Below, piece by piece: positions 41,562-51,076 of a DNA stretch of 64,000 nt (the first letter of the stretch is position 1; each line of letters begins with the position of its first letter). This DNA is from JBHIKY01 sp042139015 (GTDB taxonomy: Bacteria > Bacillota > Bacilli > Bacillales > Marinococcaceae), in contig NZ_JBHIKY010000015.1 in the NCBI RefSeq assembly GCF_042139015.1, positions 1 to 64,000 on the forward strand, read 5' to 3'. Under the pieces are notes generated by a model. The model worked only from the letters and a program-made list of their open reading frames with translations, searched no databases and had not been told where the DNA came from. Made by a program: the position numbers and the translations under genes.

Positions 41562-42857
41562 TTATCTGTTGATGAAGCCTTTGTAACTGCGCTTAATCAG
41601 CTGGCTTTCAATCTGCTTCATCGTATCCAGAGCAACACCGACAACGATCAGGAGGCCTGTGCCGCCAATCTGAATGGTCTGAGGCAGATCCATAATATTA
41701 ATGAAAAATACAGGAATAATTGAAATCGCGGTTAAAAACATCGCCCCGACAAACGTTAAACGGTACAAAATCCGGCGGATATAGGTGTCCGTCGTTTTTC
41801 CCGGCCTGATACCAGGAATGTAGCCGCCTTGTTTTTTCAGGTTTTCTGCCATTTGCTCCGGATTCACCTGTACGAACGTATAGAAATACGTAAAGCCGAT
41901 AATCAGAGCCGCGTATACCACCATTCCGAATGGCTGGGTATAATCGAAATTTTGAATAATCCAGCGTGCAATTGGATTATCCTCTCCGATAAAACCGGCG
42001 ATGGTCGGCGGAAAGATAAACAGTGACAACGCGAAGATAACTGGGATAACCCCTGCGGAGTTAACTTTCAAAGGAAGATGGGTGGACTGTCCGCCCGCTC
42101 TGCCTCCGCCGGTTAAACGCTTTGCGTACTGAATTGGAACTTTCCGGAGAGCCTGCTGCACGTAGATGACACCAACAACAATTAATAATACTGCCAGTAA
42201 CAGTATTAAGATCGTAACTATTCCCATGAACAACTGGTCATCAGAATCTTGAATCTGAGTTGCATATATCTGGTTGATCCCGCTTGGAATCCCGGCTGCG
42301 ATACCTGCAAAGATCATAATCGAAATACCGTTTCCGACTCCTTTTACGGTTATCTGCTCACCTAACCACATTAAAAAGGCTGTACCTGCAGTCATTACCA
42401 GCGCAATAAAAATGTATTTTGGAATGCTTGGATCCGGGATAAGCCCAGGAAACAGGTTATTAAACCCGATGGACATTCCAAGCCCCTGAATGAATGCAAG
42501 TATCACCGTAAAATAACGAGTGAATTGCGCGAGTTTCCTTCTTCCGGCTTCTCCTTGTTTGGACCATTCGGTAAACTTTGGCACGACATCCATCCGCAGT
42601 AATTGTACAACGATGGATGCTGTGATGTAGGGCATTACCCCCATCGCAAAGATGGAATAATTGGAGAGTGCCCCTCCCCCGAATGTGTTCAGAAAACCAA
42701 AGGCGTTCGCCTGGTCCTGAAAATTAAGCACATCGCGGTTGGAGCCCGGTACTGGGATGAAGCTTCCAATTCTGAATACAACTAGCATGAGAAGAGTGAA
42801 AAAGATTTTATTTCTTAAATCACTTACGCGAAAAATATTGGAAATCGCGCGGAACAT
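41562..42857 (-). CDS. secY: Preprotein translocase subunit SecY
   Basis: 431 residues with ten membrane helices, the protein-conducting channel. The plug region after SIFAMGVMPYITASIVVQLL, and the C-terminal cytoplasmic loops with KQGGYIPGIRPGKTTDTYI and the SecA-binding Arg, are present. One-base overlap (TAATG) with rplO. Confidence 0.98.
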   Translation of the reverse strand: MFRAISNIFRVSDLRNKIFFTLLMLVVFRIGSFIPVPGSNRDVLNFQDQANAFGFLNTFGGGALSNYSIFAMGVMPYITASIVVQLLRMDVVPKFTEWSKQGEAGRRKLAQFTRYFTVILAFIQGLGMSIGFNNLFPGLIPDPSIPKYIFIALVMTAGTAFLMWLGEQITVKGVGNGISIMIFAGIAAGIPSGINQIYATQIQDSDDQLFMGIVTILILLLAVLLIVVGVIYVQQALRKVPIQYAKRLTGGGRAGGQSTHLPLKVNSAGVIPVIFALSLFIFPPTIAGFIGEDNPIARWIIQNFDYTQPFGMVVYAALIIGFTYFYTFVQVNPEQMAENLKKQGGYIPGIRPGKTTDTYIRRILYRLTFVGAMFLTAISIIPVFFINIMDLPQTIQIGGTGLLIVVGVALDTMKQIESQLIKRSYKGFINR

Positions 42858-43297
42858 TAGATCACCTCTGTTTTTCCGCCGGCCGCTTCAATCGCTTTTG
42901 CAGCGGAAGCAGAGAACTTGTTCGCTTTCACATTAAGCTTTTTTTCCAGTTTTCCATTACCGAGAATTTTTACCCCATCGTTCGCTTTGCTGATAACTCC
43001 TTTTTCTATAAGAAGCTCAGGAGTTACTTCTGTTTCTGCATCAAAGCGGTTCAGGGTTTCCACGTTAACAACTGTGTATTCTTTTCGGGTCGGGTTTGTG
43101 AAACCACGCTTTGGAAGACGCTTGTAGATCGGATTCTGGCCGCCTTCAAAACCTGGGCGCACACCGCCGCCGGAACGGGATTTCTGCCCCTTCTGACCGC
43201 GTCCGGATGTTTTACCATTGCCCGAAGCTGGTCCGCGTCCTACACGATTGCGTGTTTTTGTGGATCCAAATGCAGGCTTCAACTCGTGAAGTTTCAT
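42857..43297 (-). CDS. rplO: 50S ribosomal protein L15
   Basis: 146 residues. MKLHELKPAFGSTKTRNRVG, a Gly/Arg-rich extension (GRGQKGQKSRSGGG) that reaches into rRNA, and a globular C-terminal half. GGGAGGTG precedes ATG 43297. Confidence 0.98.
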   Translation of the reverse strand: MKLHELKPAFGSTKTRNRVGRGPASGNGKTSGRGQKGQKSRSGGGVRPGFEGGQNPIYKRLPKRGFTNPTRKEYTVVNVETLNRFDAETEVTPELLIEKGVISKANDGVKILGNGKLEKKLNVKANKFSASAAKAIEAAGGKTEVI

Positions 43298-43327
43298 GCT
43301 GACACCTCCCTATCACGTTGAGATTGT

Positions 43328-43516
43328 TTATTTATCAAGTTCTTTTACTGTCAACAAATGAGATACTTTATTGATCATTCCGCGAATAGCGGCATTATCT
43401 TCTTTCACCACGGTGTGGTTGACCTTGCGAAGTCCGAGTGTGTTAACTGTAACACGCTGGTCCTGCGGACGGCCAATCAGGCTGCGGCTGAGGGTGATTT
43501 CAACTTGCTTTGCCAT
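43328..43516 (-). CDS. rpmD: 50S ribosomal protein L30
   Basis: 62 residues, short bacterial form. ITLSRSLIGRPQDQR and LRKVNHTVV are characteristic. Thirteen bases after rpsE. Confidence 0.97.
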   Translation of the reverse strand: MAKQVEITLSRSLIGRPQDQRVTVNTLGLRKVNHTVVKEDNAAIRGMINKVSHLLTVKELDK

Positions 43517-43529
43517 ATCGTTTCCCTCC

Positions 43530-44027
43530 TTATCCTAACAATTCTTCCACGCTTTTACCACGCAGTTTGGCAACTTCTTCAGCGGTCTTGAGCTCAGTCA
43601 AGCCTTGTATAGTAGCGCGAACCATGTTAATCGGGTTGTTGGACCCGAGAGACTTGGAGAGAATATCATTAACTCCGGATAGTTCGAGAACCGCACGAAC
43701 CGGTCCGCCTGCAATAACCCCTGTACCTTCAGATGCAGGCTTCAAAAGCACGCTTCCTGCACCATACTGGCCTGTGATCAGGTGAGGGATCGTTGTACCG
43801 ACGATTGGAACTTCGATCAAGTTTTTCTTTGCACTTTCCACACCTTTGCGGATTGCTTCAGGTACTTCCAATGCTTTACCCATTCCAAATCCGACGTGGC
43901 CATTGCGGTCGCCTACCACAACGAGTGCAGCAAAGCGGAAACGACGTCCACCTTTAACAACCTTGGATACACGATTAATGGTTACTACTCTTTCTTCCAA
44001 TTCAAGCTTGCTAGAATCAATTTGCAT
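43530..44027 (-). CDS. rpsE: 30S ribosomal protein S5
   Basis: 165 residues. Double-stranded RNA-binding-like domain (EERVVTINRVSKVVKGGRRF) and a C-terminal S5 domain; it helps decoding fidelity. The VVKGGRRF loop linked to spectinomycin resistance is wild type. AAGGAGGG precedes the ATG. Confidence 0.98.
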   Translation of the reverse strand: MQIDSSKLELEERVVTINRVSKVVKGGRRFRFAALVVVGDRNGHVGFGMGKALEVPEAIRKGVESAKKNLIEVPIVGTTIPHLITGQYGAGSVLLKPASEGTGVIAGGPVRAVLELSGVNDILSKSLGSNNPINMVRATIQGLTELKTAEEVAKLRGKSVEELLG

Positions 44028-44046
44028 TCTTTTCCCTCCTTACACC

Positions 44047-44409
44047 TTAAAATTTCAATCCGTTTTCACGAGCTGCTTCAGCCAGTGCTTCCACACGCCC
44101 GTGATAAATAAATCCGCCGCGGTCAAATACCACGTTGTCGACACCTTTATCTGATGCACGCTTTGCGATAAGCTCGCCAACCTGCTTTGCAGCTTCTTTA
44201 TTTCCGCCGTTCTCTGCATTCAGCTCTTTATCCATTGTAGAAGCAGCAACAATTGTTTCTCCTTTTACATCATCGATCAGTTGAGCATAAATGTGCTTGG
44301 AAGAACGGAATACGTTTAAACGCGGACGCTCGGAAGTGCCCTTGATTTTCTGGCGGATGCTTTTGTGACGCTTTTTCCGTGTCGCGTATTTCGTAGATTT
44401 AGTGATCAT
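44047..44409 (-). CDS. rplR: 50S ribosomal protein L18
   Basis: 120 residues, binds 5S rRNA with L5. RRHKSIR-type basic start (KKRHKSIRQKIKGT), RLNVFRSSKHIYAQ and the ending YHGRVEALAEAARENGLKF are typical. Confidence 0.98.
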   Translation of the reverse strand: MITKSTKYATRKKRHKSIRQKIKGTSERPRLNVFRSSKHIYAQLIDDVKGETIVAASTMDKELNAENGGNKEAAKQVGELIAKRASDKGVDNVVFDRGGFIYHGRVEALAEAARENGLKF

Positions 44410-44446
44410 GGAACGCTCCTCCTTTCGTAAGCCTTACCGTGAAACG

Positions 44447-44983
44447 TTACTTACCAGTCTTACCTTCTTTACGGCGCACATATTCGCCTTCATAACGAAT
44501 TCCTTTACCTTTATAAGGTTCAGGTCTGCGTACGGAACGAATATTTGAAGCAATAGCACCAACGCGCTCTTTATCAATACCTTTTATGATAACTTTTGTG
44601 TTGGACGGAACATCGATTTCGATGCCTTCCTCCGGTACGATCTCTACCGGATGAGAGTACCCGACGTTAAGAACCAACTTGTTTCCTGCCTTGTTTGCAC
44701 GGTAACCGACACCGACAAGCTCAAGACTCTTTTCAAAACCTTTAGTTACGCCTTCGACCATATTGTTTACAATGCTTCGTGTCGTTCCGTGCAGGGAACG
44801 GTGTTCTTTGTGGTCAGACGGGCGTTCAAAAGTAACTTCTTCCTCGCCGACGTTTACAGTGATGTCCTGATGAAGCTCACGGCTGAGCTCACCTTTTGGA
44901 CCTTTCACAGTTACCTTGTTTCCGTCGAGAGTGACAGTTACGTCCTTTGAAAGCTCAATAGGTTTCAAACCAATACGTGACAT
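44447..44983 (-). CDS. rplF: 50S ribosomal protein L6
   Basis: 178 residues, two repeated domains, near the factor-binding site. MSRIGLKPIELS at the start and PEPYKGKGIRYEGEYVRRKE near the end are diagnostic. Confidence 0.98.
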   Translation of the reverse strand: MSRIGLKPIELSKDVTVTLDGNKVTVKGPKGELSRELHQDITVNVGEEEVTFERPSDHKEHRSLHGTTRSIVNNMVEGVTKGFEKSLELVGVGYRANKAGNKLVLNVGYSHPVEIVPEEGIEIDVPSNTKVIIKGIDKERVGAIASNIRSVRRPEPYKGKGIRYEGEYVRRKEGKTGK

Positions 44984-45013
44984 ACCTTACACCTCCGTTC
45001 ATACCCTTTTAGA

Positions 45014-45412
45014 TTACCAGACGTAAGCGAGTACTTCTCCGCCTACCTGCTGCTTGCGTGCTTCTTTATCTGTCATTACACCATTGGAAGTTGAAATTAC
45101 TGCAATACCAAGTCCGCCAAGTACGCGCGGCACTTCGTCAGCCTTAGCATATACGCGCAGTCCTGGTTTGCTGATTCTTTTCAGCCCAGTAATTACACGT
45201 TGATTTTCTACTCCGTACTTTAGGAAAATACGGATGATACCTTGTTTTTTATCGTCGATATATTCAACGTCACGGACGAAACCTTCTTTTTTAAGGATGT
45301 CAGCAACCTCTTTTTTAAGATTGGAAGCAGGAAGTTCCAGCTTCTCGTGACGGACGGTGTTCGCATTGCGAATACGAGTCAGCATATCTGCGATTGGATC
45401 TGTCATGACCAT
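45014..45412 (-). CDS. rpsH: 30S ribosomal protein S8
   Basis: 132 residues. MVMTDPIADMLTRIRNAN and the C-terminal STSNGVMTDKEARKQ are typical. Binds 16S rRNA helix 21 and is the spc-operon feedback repressor in E. coli. GGAGG is nine bases before the ATG. Confidence 0.98.
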   Translation of the reverse strand: MVMTDPIADMLTRIRNANTVRHEKLELPASNLKKEVADILKKEGFVRDVEYIDDKKQGIIRIFLKYGVENQRVITGLKRISKPGLRVYAKADEVPRVLGGLGIAVISTSNGVMTDKEARKQQVGGEVLAYVW

Positions 45413-45441
45413 CTCGTTTTACCTCCTTCCCTGTATCGGGT

Positions 45442-45627
45442 TTACCAGCTGGCTTTTTTAACGCCTGGAATTTGTCCTTTGTATGCAAGTTCGCGGAAGC
45501 AAATCCGGCAAAGTTTAAATTTACGGATGACGGAATGAGGACGCCCGCAACGTTCACAACGAGTGTACTCGCGCACTTTGAACTTTTGGGGACGCTGCTG
45601 TTTGGCTACCATAGATTTTTTTGCCAA
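45442..45627 (-). CDS. rpsZ: 30S ribosomal protein S14, zinc type (type Z)
   Basis: 61 residues. CERCGRPH and CRICFREL give the Cys-X2-Cys pairs that hold zinc. The short zinc form is usual for Bacillus spc operons; a zinc-free rpsN paralogue, if any, is outside the window. Confidence 0.97.
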   Translation of the reverse strand: MAKKSMVAKQQRPQKFKVREYTRCERCGRPHSVIRKFKLCRICFRELAYKGQIPGVKKASW

Positions 45628-45660
45628 GGTCCGTATTCCCTCCTTTAATTGTTTTATCGT

Positions 45661-46200
45661 TTATTTTTGAAACGGCATACCCATCTGTGTGAGCAGTTCG
45701 CGTGACTCTTCATCTGTGCTGGCAGTCGTTACGATTACGATATCCATACCACGCACTTTATCGACTTTATCATATTCAATTTCCGGGAAGATCAGCTGTT
45801 CACGAACCCCGAGTGTATAGTTCCCACGGCCGTCAAATGCTTTGTTGGAAACCCCGCGGAAGTCGCGGACACGCGGTAATGAGACGTTAACGAGCTTTTC
45901 GAGGAAATCATACATACGCTCGCCGCGAAGTGTAACCTTTGCACCGATCGGCATTCCTTCGCGAAGCTTAAATCCGGCAATAGATTTCTTAGCTTTTGTA
46001 ATCAGCGGCTTTTGACCGGAGATTTCGGCAAGCTCCTCTACTGCTTTATCCAGGGCTTTAGGGTTCTGTACAGCATCGCCCACACCCATGTTAATAACGA
46101 TTTTTTCAACTTTTGGTACTCCCATAACGGAAGAGTATTCAAATTTCTTGTGCAGATGAGGCACAATATCATTGTTGTATCTTTCTTTTAGAGCGTTCAT
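45661..46200 (-). CDS. rplE: 50S ribosomal protein L5
   Basis: 179 residues, 5S rRNA binding and contact with P-site tRNA. KIVINMGVGDAVQNPK, PLITKAKKSIAGFKLREG and the RDFRGVSNKAFDGRGNYTLG stretch are conserved. Confidence 0.98.
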   Translation of the reverse strand: MNALKERYNNDIVPHLHKKFEYSSVMGVPKVEKIVINMGVGDAVQNPKALDKAVEELAEISGQKPLITKAKKSIAGFKLREGMPIGAKVTLRGERMYDFLEKLVNVSLPRVRDFRGVSNKAFDGRGNYTLGVREQLIFPEIEYDKVDKVRGMDIVIVTTASTDEESRELLTQMGMPFQK

Positions 46201-46227
46201 TCGGTTGACCTCCTTTCATCAACTGAC

Positions 46228-46554
46228 TTAATTATCAAGAGGCTCGCCGGACTTTTTGGCGATGCGCACTTTTTTACCATCCTCTATCTTATAACCTACT
46301 CGGGTAGGTTCTCCGCTCTTCGGATCCAGAGGCATTACGTTTGATACGTGAATGGCTGCTTCCTGGTCAAGGATTCCGCCTTGAGGATTGTCCTGGGAAG
46401 GTTTCGCATGTTTTTTCACGATATTAACTCCTTCAACCAATACACGCTCACGGGAAGGGAATGCCTGAAGAATTACACCTTCTTTTCCTTTATCCTTACC
46501 AGAAATAACTTTTACTTTATCGCCCTTTTTCACGTGGAGTTTAGATTGTGACAT
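46228..46554 (-). CDS. rplX: 50S ribosomal protein L24
   Basis: 108 residues. KOW motif at the start (HVKKGDKVKVISGKDKGKEG); an assembly initiator near the exit tunnel. Two ATG codons stand together; the second (46554) is seven bases from AAGGAGG and is chosen. Confidence 0.97.
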   Translation of the reverse strand: MSQSKLHVKKGDKVKVISGKDKGKEGVILQAFPSRERVLVEGVNIVKKHAKPSQDNPQGGILDQEAAIHVSNVMPLDPKSGEPTRVGYKIEDGKKVRIAKKSGEPLDN

Positions 46555-46597
46555 CATTGCACCTCCTTAGCAAGGCAAGTTCAACTTCCGTTTTATA

Positions 46598-46966
46598 TTA
46601 GAGCACCTCTGGTGCCAGTGATACGATTTTCATGTACTGCTCATCACGAAGCTCTCGAGCGACCGGGCCGAAAATACGAGTTCCGCGTGGGCTTTTGTCC
46701 GGACGGACAATAACAGCTGCATTTTCGTCAAAGCGGATGTAAGATCCGTCCTGGCGGCGCGCACCGCTTTTAGAACGAACAATAACTGCTCTTACAACTT
46801 CACCTTTCTTGACAACGCCACCTGGTGTTGCTTGCTTGACAGAACATACGATCATGTCCCCTACATTTGCAGTCTTGCGGCCGGAGCCTCCAAGAACTTT
46901 AATGCACAGCACTTCGCGGGCACCAGAGTTATCGGCAACTTTCAGACGACTCTCTTGTTGAATCAT
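46598..46966 (-). CDS. rplN: 50S ribosomal protein L14
   Basis: 122 residues. MIQQESRLKVADNSGARE and the ending MKIVSLAPEVL are nearly invariant. Contacts L19 and 16S rRNA at bridge B8. Confidence 0.98.
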   Translation of the reverse strand: MIQQESRLKVADNSGAREVLCIKVLGGSGRKTANVGDMIVCSVKQATPGGVVKKGEVVRAVIVRSKSGARRQDGSYIRFDENAAVIVRPDKSPRGTRIFGPVARELRDEQYMKIVSLAPEVL

Positions 46967-47000
46967 GGATTACGTAACCTCCCTTCTTCGACGAAAGAAA

Positions 47001-47264
47001 TTAGATGATAACTGCTTCTTCTACGACTTCTATAAGACGGAATCGTTTATCTTTTGAAAGCGGGCGTGTTTCCATGATCTTTACTACATCGCCTTTTTTA
47101 GCGACATTTTCTTCATCATGTGCTTTGAACTTTTTAGAGTATCTTACGCGCTTTCCATAAAGCGAATCCTTTTTGTAAGTTTCTACAACCACCGTGATTG
47201 TTTTATCCATTTTGTCGGAAACAACACGGCCTGTGTATACTTTACGCTGATTGCGTTCAGCCAT
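47001..47264 (-). CDS. rpsQ: 30S ribosomal protein S17
   Basis: 87 residues from ATG 47264 (MAERNQRKVYTGRVVSDKM). The frame is open to 47360, but the upstream part overlaps rpmC and has no family match, while GAGGAGG lies just before 47264. OB fold binding 16S rRNA. Confidence 0.97.
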   Translation of the reverse strand: MAERNQRKVYTGRVVSDKMDKTITVVVETYKKDSLYGKRVRYSKKFKAHDEENVAKKGDVVKIMETRPLSKDKRFRLIEVVEEAVII

Positions 47265-47289
47265 AGTCTGCCGAACCTCCTCTCCGTTT

Positions 47290-47493
47290 TTAGCCTTTAT
47301 TAATACCGAGTTCACGTTCACGCAAAACGGTTTTGGCACGGGCGATATCCTTGCGAACAATGCGGACGCGGCCAGGGTTATCCAATTGACCTGTCGCCAG
47401 CTGAAAGCGCAGATTGAAAAGCTCTTCTTTTAACGACTTCGTCTTTTCTTCAACTTCTGTTGTGGTCAAGTTTCTGAATTCATTAGCTTTCAC
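47290..47493 (-). CDS. rpmC: 50S ribosomal protein L29
   Basis: 67 residues. AGGTGGTGA is placed to serve GTG 47493, giving MKANEFRNLTT, the normal L29 start; the GTG codons at 47505 and 47502 lie inside that site. The core KEELFNLRFQLATGQL is typical. Overlaps the end of rplP by 11 bases. Confidence 0.95.
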   Translation of the reverse strand: MKANEFRNLTTTEVEEKTKSLKEELFNLRFQLATGQLDNPGRVRIVRKDIARAKTVLRERELGINKG

Positions 47494-47917
47494 TTGCTTC
47501 ACCACCTATTTCTTCACGTTTCACAAATTTCGTTTTGATTGGAAGCTTGTGAGACGCGAGCCTAAGTGCTTCACGAGCAACTTCCTCGTTTACACCTGCA
47601 ATTTCAAACATGATCTTTCCGGGTTTAACTACTGCCACCCAGCCTTCAGGAGCACCTTTACCGGAACCCATCCGAACTTCAAGAGGTTTTGCTGTATATG
47701 GCTTATCAGGGAAGATTTTAATCCATACCTTACCGCCACGTTTCATATAACGGGTCATCGCAATACGGGCAGATTCGATCTGACGGTTAGTGATCCAGGA
47801 AGCTTCAAGAGCCTGCAGACCATATTCACCAAAAGATACTTCAGTTCCGCCTTTCGCGCGGCCTTTCATTCTTCCGCGGTGTTCACGGCGATATTTTACG
47901 CGTTTTGGCAACAACAT
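47483..47917 (-). CDS. rplP: 50S ribosomal protein L16
   Basis: 144 residues. MLLPKRVKYRREHRGRMKG and the ITNRQIESARIAMTRYMKRG stretch are diagnostic. Helps to place A-site tRNA; two bases after rpsC. Confidence 0.98.
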   Translation of the reverse strand: MLLPKRVKYRREHRGRMKGRAKGGTEVSFGEYGLQALEASWITNRQIESARIAMTRYMKRGGKVWIKIFPDKPYTAKPLEVRMGSGKGAPEGWVAVVKPGKIMFEIAGVNEEVAREALRLASHKLPIKTKFVKREEIGGEASES

Positions 47918-47919
47918 GA

Positions 47920-48579
47920 TTAATTTCCTCCTTCCTTTTTGTCTGAACCTTTCGCAGGAAGGACTTCTCCACGGTAAATCCAGATTTTGACACCGATTTT
48001 ACCGTATGTTGTGTCAGCTTCTGCCGTACCGTAATCAATGTCGGCACGCAGTGTGTGGAGTGGTACCGTTCCTTCACTATAGCTTTCTGAGCGGGCGATG
48101 TCGGCTCCGCCAAGACGACCGGACACTTCTGTTCTGATCCCTTTAGCGCCAGCACGCATCGTGCGCTGGATAGATTGTTTCATAGCACGGCGGAAGGAAA
48201 TACGATTTTCAAGCTGGCGCGCGATATTATCTGCCACAAGACGTGCATCGATATCTGCCTGCTTTACTTCCGCAATGTTAATGTGAACTCTCTTGCCTGT
48301 GAGTGCGTTCAATGCCTTACGCAATGCCTCTACTTCAGAGCCGCCTTTACCGATTACCATTCCTGGCTTGGCAGTGTGGATCGTGATATTGACGCGCTTA
48401 GCTGCACGTTCAATTTCTACTCTGGAGACAGATGCGTCTTTGAGCCGAGTTTCAATATACTCACGAATTTTCACATCTTCGTGAAGTAAGTTTGCATATT
48501 CCTTTTCAGCGTACCATTTGGAATCCCAGTCACGGATGACTCCAATACGAAATCCGATTGGATTAACTTTTTGACCCAC
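47920..48579 (-). CDS. rpsC: 30S ribosomal protein S3
   Basis: 219 residues. KH domain with GMVIGKGGSEVEALRK near 70 and the C-terminal domain with SGRLGGADIARSE; at the mRNA entry. Three bases after rplV. Confidence 0.98.
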   Translation of the reverse strand: MGQKVNPIGFRIGVIRDWDSKWYAEKEYANLLHEDVKIREYIETRLKDASVSRVEIERAAKRVNITIHTAKPGMVIGKGGSEVEALRKALNALTGKRVHINIAEVKQADIDARLVADNIARQLENRISFRRAMKQSIQRTMRAGAKGIRTEVSGRLGGADIARSESYSEGTVPLHTLRADIDYGTAEADTTYGKIGVKIWIYRGEVLPAKGSDKKEGGN

Positions 48580-48582
48580 GCA

Positions 48583-48924
48583 TTATCCCTCCTTCTTTTC
48601 TGATACAACGATTGTAATGTGGCTTGTGCGCTTGTTGATTCTAGTAGCGCGGCCCATTGCACGTGGACGGAAACGTTTCAGAGTAATTCCTTCATCAACA
48701 TATCCTTCGCTGATGAAAAGATTCTCCGGTTCCATTTCATAGTTGTGCTCCGCATTTGCAACGGCAGAGTTGAGCACCTTTTCAATAATCGGTGAAGCTG
48801 CTTTTGGTGTGTTTTTCAAAATACCAATTGCCTCGCCGATGTCCTTGCCCCGGACGAGGTCCATAACTAATCGTGCTTTACGAGGGGCAATGCGAATTTG
48901 TTTAGCAACTGCTTTAGCTTGCAT
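48583..48924 (-). CDS. rplV: 50S ribosomal protein L22
   Basis: 113 residues. IAPRKARLVMDLVRGK near the start and the tunnel-lining hairpin PRAMGRATRINKRTSHI are present and wild type in length, relevant to macrolide sensitivity. Confidence 0.98.
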   Translation of the reverse strand: MQAKAVAKQIRIAPRKARLVMDLVRGKDIGEAIGILKNTPKAASPIIEKVLNSAVANAEHNYEMEPENLFISEGYVDEGITLKRFRPRAMGRATRINKRTSHITIVVSEKKEG

Positions 48925-48944
48925 TTAGAGAACCTCCCCTCTAT

Positions 48945-49223
48945 TTATCGTTTTGTTTTCTTATCATCGTTCTTATGGCCTCTGAATGTTCTGGAAGGCG
49001 CGAATTCACCGAGTTTGTGGCCGACCATATCTTCAGAAACGTAAACTGGCACGTGCTTGCGTCCGTCGTAGACTGCAATAGTGTGTCCTACAAAGTCAGG
49101 GAAGATCGTCGAACGGCGTGACCAGGTTTTAATTACTTTCTTATCGTTTGTTTCATTTAAAGCGTCCACTTTTGTCATCAAGTGGTCATCGACAAAAGGT
49201 CCTTTTTTCAAGCTGCGACCCAT
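48945..49223 (-). CDS. rpsS: 30S ribosomal protein S19
   Basis: 92 residues. MGRSLKKGPFVDDHLM and TWSRRSTIFPDFVGHTIAVY are standard. Sits in the 30S head and bridges to the 50S. Confidence 0.98.
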   Translation of the reverse strand: MGRSLKKGPFVDDHLMTKVDALNETNDKKVIKTWSRRSTIFPDFVGHTIAVYDGRKHVPVYVSEDMVGHKLGEFAPSRTFRGHKNDDKKTKR

Positions 49224-49283
49224 AAGGAATCCTCCTTTCGTGATTGCGCTGCGATTCCGCAGAACCGCAGATCAGCAATCCCG

Positions 49284-50114
49284 TTATTTTTTACGGCGGC
49301 GTACAATATATTTATCCGTGTCTTTGTTCTTCTTGCGGGTTTTGTAACCAACAGCAGGCACACCCCAAGGGGATACTGGTGCCACTCTTCCGATAGGCGC
49401 GCGTCCTTCCCCGCCGCCATGCGGGTGATCGCTTGGGTTCATTGCAGAACCGCGGACGACTGGGCGCTTGCCTAACCAGCGGGAGCGTCCGGCCTTACCA
49501 ATGGTAATAAGTTCATGTTCAAGGTTACCAACCTGGCCGACTGTTGCGCGGCACGTTGCGAGAATCAGGCGTGTTTCTCCGGATCTCAGACGTACGAGCA
49601 CATATTTGCCTTCTTTACCAAGCACTTGAGCGCTGGCACCTGCAGAACGGACCAATTGTCCTCCGCGTCCAGGCTTTAACTCGATATTGTGGATGATTGT
49701 ACCTACCGGGATGTTTGTTAATGGCAGAGCATTACCGGTTTTGATATCTGCGTCCGGTCCCGAAACAATCTCCTGGCCGACTTTCAGACCTTTAGGAGCA
49801 AGAATATAACGCTTTTCACCATCTACATAATGAATCAGTGCAATATTAGCAGAACGGTTCGGGTCATATTCGACTGTAGCGACTTTACCCGGTACTCCGT
49901 CCTTATCTCTTCTGAAGTCGATAACACGATACTGGCGCTTGTGTCCGCCGCCCTGGTGGCGCACGGTGATGCGTCCCTGGTTGTTACGGCCGCCTTTTTT
50001 GTGTACCGGCTCAAGCAGTGATTTTTCTGGCTTGTCAGTAGTGATTTCATTAAAATCATTAACAGACATGAAACGGCGACCATTCGTGGTCGGTTTATAT
50101 TTCTTAATAGGCAT
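49284..50114 (-). CDS. rplB: 50S ribosomal protein L2
   Basis: 276 residues. The C-terminal MNPSDHPHGGGEGRAPIG loop holds the conserved His near the peptidyl transferase centre. OB and SH3-like domains; basic tail. Confidence 0.98.
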   Translation of the reverse strand: MPIKKYKPTTNGRRFMSVNDFNEITTDKPEKSLLEPVHKKGGRNNQGRITVRHQGGGHKRQYRVIDFRRDKDGVPGKVATVEYDPNRSANIALIHYVDGEKRYILAPKGLKVGQEIVSGPDADIKTGNALPLTNIPVGTIIHNIELKPGRGGQLVRSAGASAQVLGKEGKYVLVRLRSGETRLILATCRATVGQVGNLEHELITIGKAGRSRWLGKRPVVRGSAMNPSDHPHGGGEGRAPIGRVAPVSPWGVPAVGYKTRKKNKDTDKYIVRRRKK

Positions 50115-50140
50115 TTTGATTTCCCTCCTTCACTGTTGGA

Positions 50141-50428
50141 TTATACGCCTTCGAAGAATTCCAGCTCCTGGCTGTCTTCCGTAAGTGTTACAATCGCTTT
50201 TTTGCGATTTGGCTTATATCCGGAATGACGGCCGAAACGGCGGAATTTTCCCTTTTTGTTCAGCGTGTTAACATTATCTACTTTGACATCGAAAATTTCT
50301 TCGACTGCCTGTTTAATCTGGGTTTTGTTTGCTTTCACGTCTACTTCAAACGTATATTTCTTCTCACCCATGAGTTCGGCAGAAAGTTCTGTAATGACGG
50401 GGCGCTTGATCACATCACGTGCGTTCAT
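50141..50428 (-). CDS. rplW: 50S ribosomal protein L23
   Basis: 95 residues. DVIKRPVITELSAELM and the VDNVNTLNKKGK stretch are typical. At the tunnel exit; docking site for trigger factor and SRP. One-base overlap with rplD. Confidence 0.98.
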   Translation of the reverse strand: MNARDVIKRPVITELSAELMGEKKYTFEVDVKANKTQIKQAVEEIFDVKVDNVNTLNKKGKFRRFGRHSGYKPNRKKAIVTLTEDSQELEFFEGV

Positions 50429-51051
50429 TATGCGAGCACCTCCTCTACCTTCTCCACTGCATCTTTGGTAATCACGAGCTTATCGTGTTTGAGTACATCA
50501 AGCACATTAAGCTGATCAGCAGTCATGAAGGTGACTCCTTGTAAATTTCTTGAAGAATAATCAACCTGTTCATTATAGTCTGCAGTAACGACCAGTGCTT
50601 TCTGATCAACAGAAAGACCGGAAAGAATCTGTTTCATTTCTTTCGTTTTTGGTGCATCGAGCTGAAGGTTTTCTACAACTACGATACCCTCACTGTTCGC
50701 CTTTGTGGAAAGCGCAGATTTGATTGCAAGACGGCGCACCTTTTTCGGCAGTTTATAGCTGTAACTGCGCGGTGTCGGGCCGAATACTATTCCACCGCCG
50801 ACCCATTGCGGGGCACGGATAGTACCTTGACGTGCGCGGCCGGTGCCTTTTTGGCGCCATGGCTTACGCCCGCCTCCTCTTCTCTCAGAACGGTTTTTCA
50901 CCTTGTGTGTCCCCTGACGAAGAGATGCCTGCTGCATAAGAACGGCATCGTGGAGAACATGCTCATTAGGTTCTACACCGAAAATTGCGTCAGCAAGCTC
51001 GATGTCGCCTACCTTTGAGCCAGTCTGATTTAACAATGCTACTTTAGGCAT
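50428..51051 (-). CDS. rplD: 50S ribosomal protein L4
   Basis: 207 residues. The long loop RRGGGRKPWRQKGTGRARQG reaches the exit tunnel and is intact. In E. coli L4 also represses its own operon; whether that holds in Bacillaceae is uncertain. Confidence 0.98.
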   Translation of the reverse strand: MPKVALLNQTGSKVGDIELADAIFGVEPNEHVLHDAVLMQQASLRQGTHKVKNRSERRGGGRKPWRQKGTGRARQGTIRAPQWVGGGIVFGPTPRSYSYKLPKKVRRLAIKSALSTKANSEGIVVVENLQLDAPKTKEMKQILSGLSVDQKALVVTADYNEQVDYSSRNLQGVTFMTADQLNVLDVLKHDKLVITKDAVEKVEEVLA

Positions 51052-51076
51052 GATGGAGCCTCCTTTCTTTAACGTT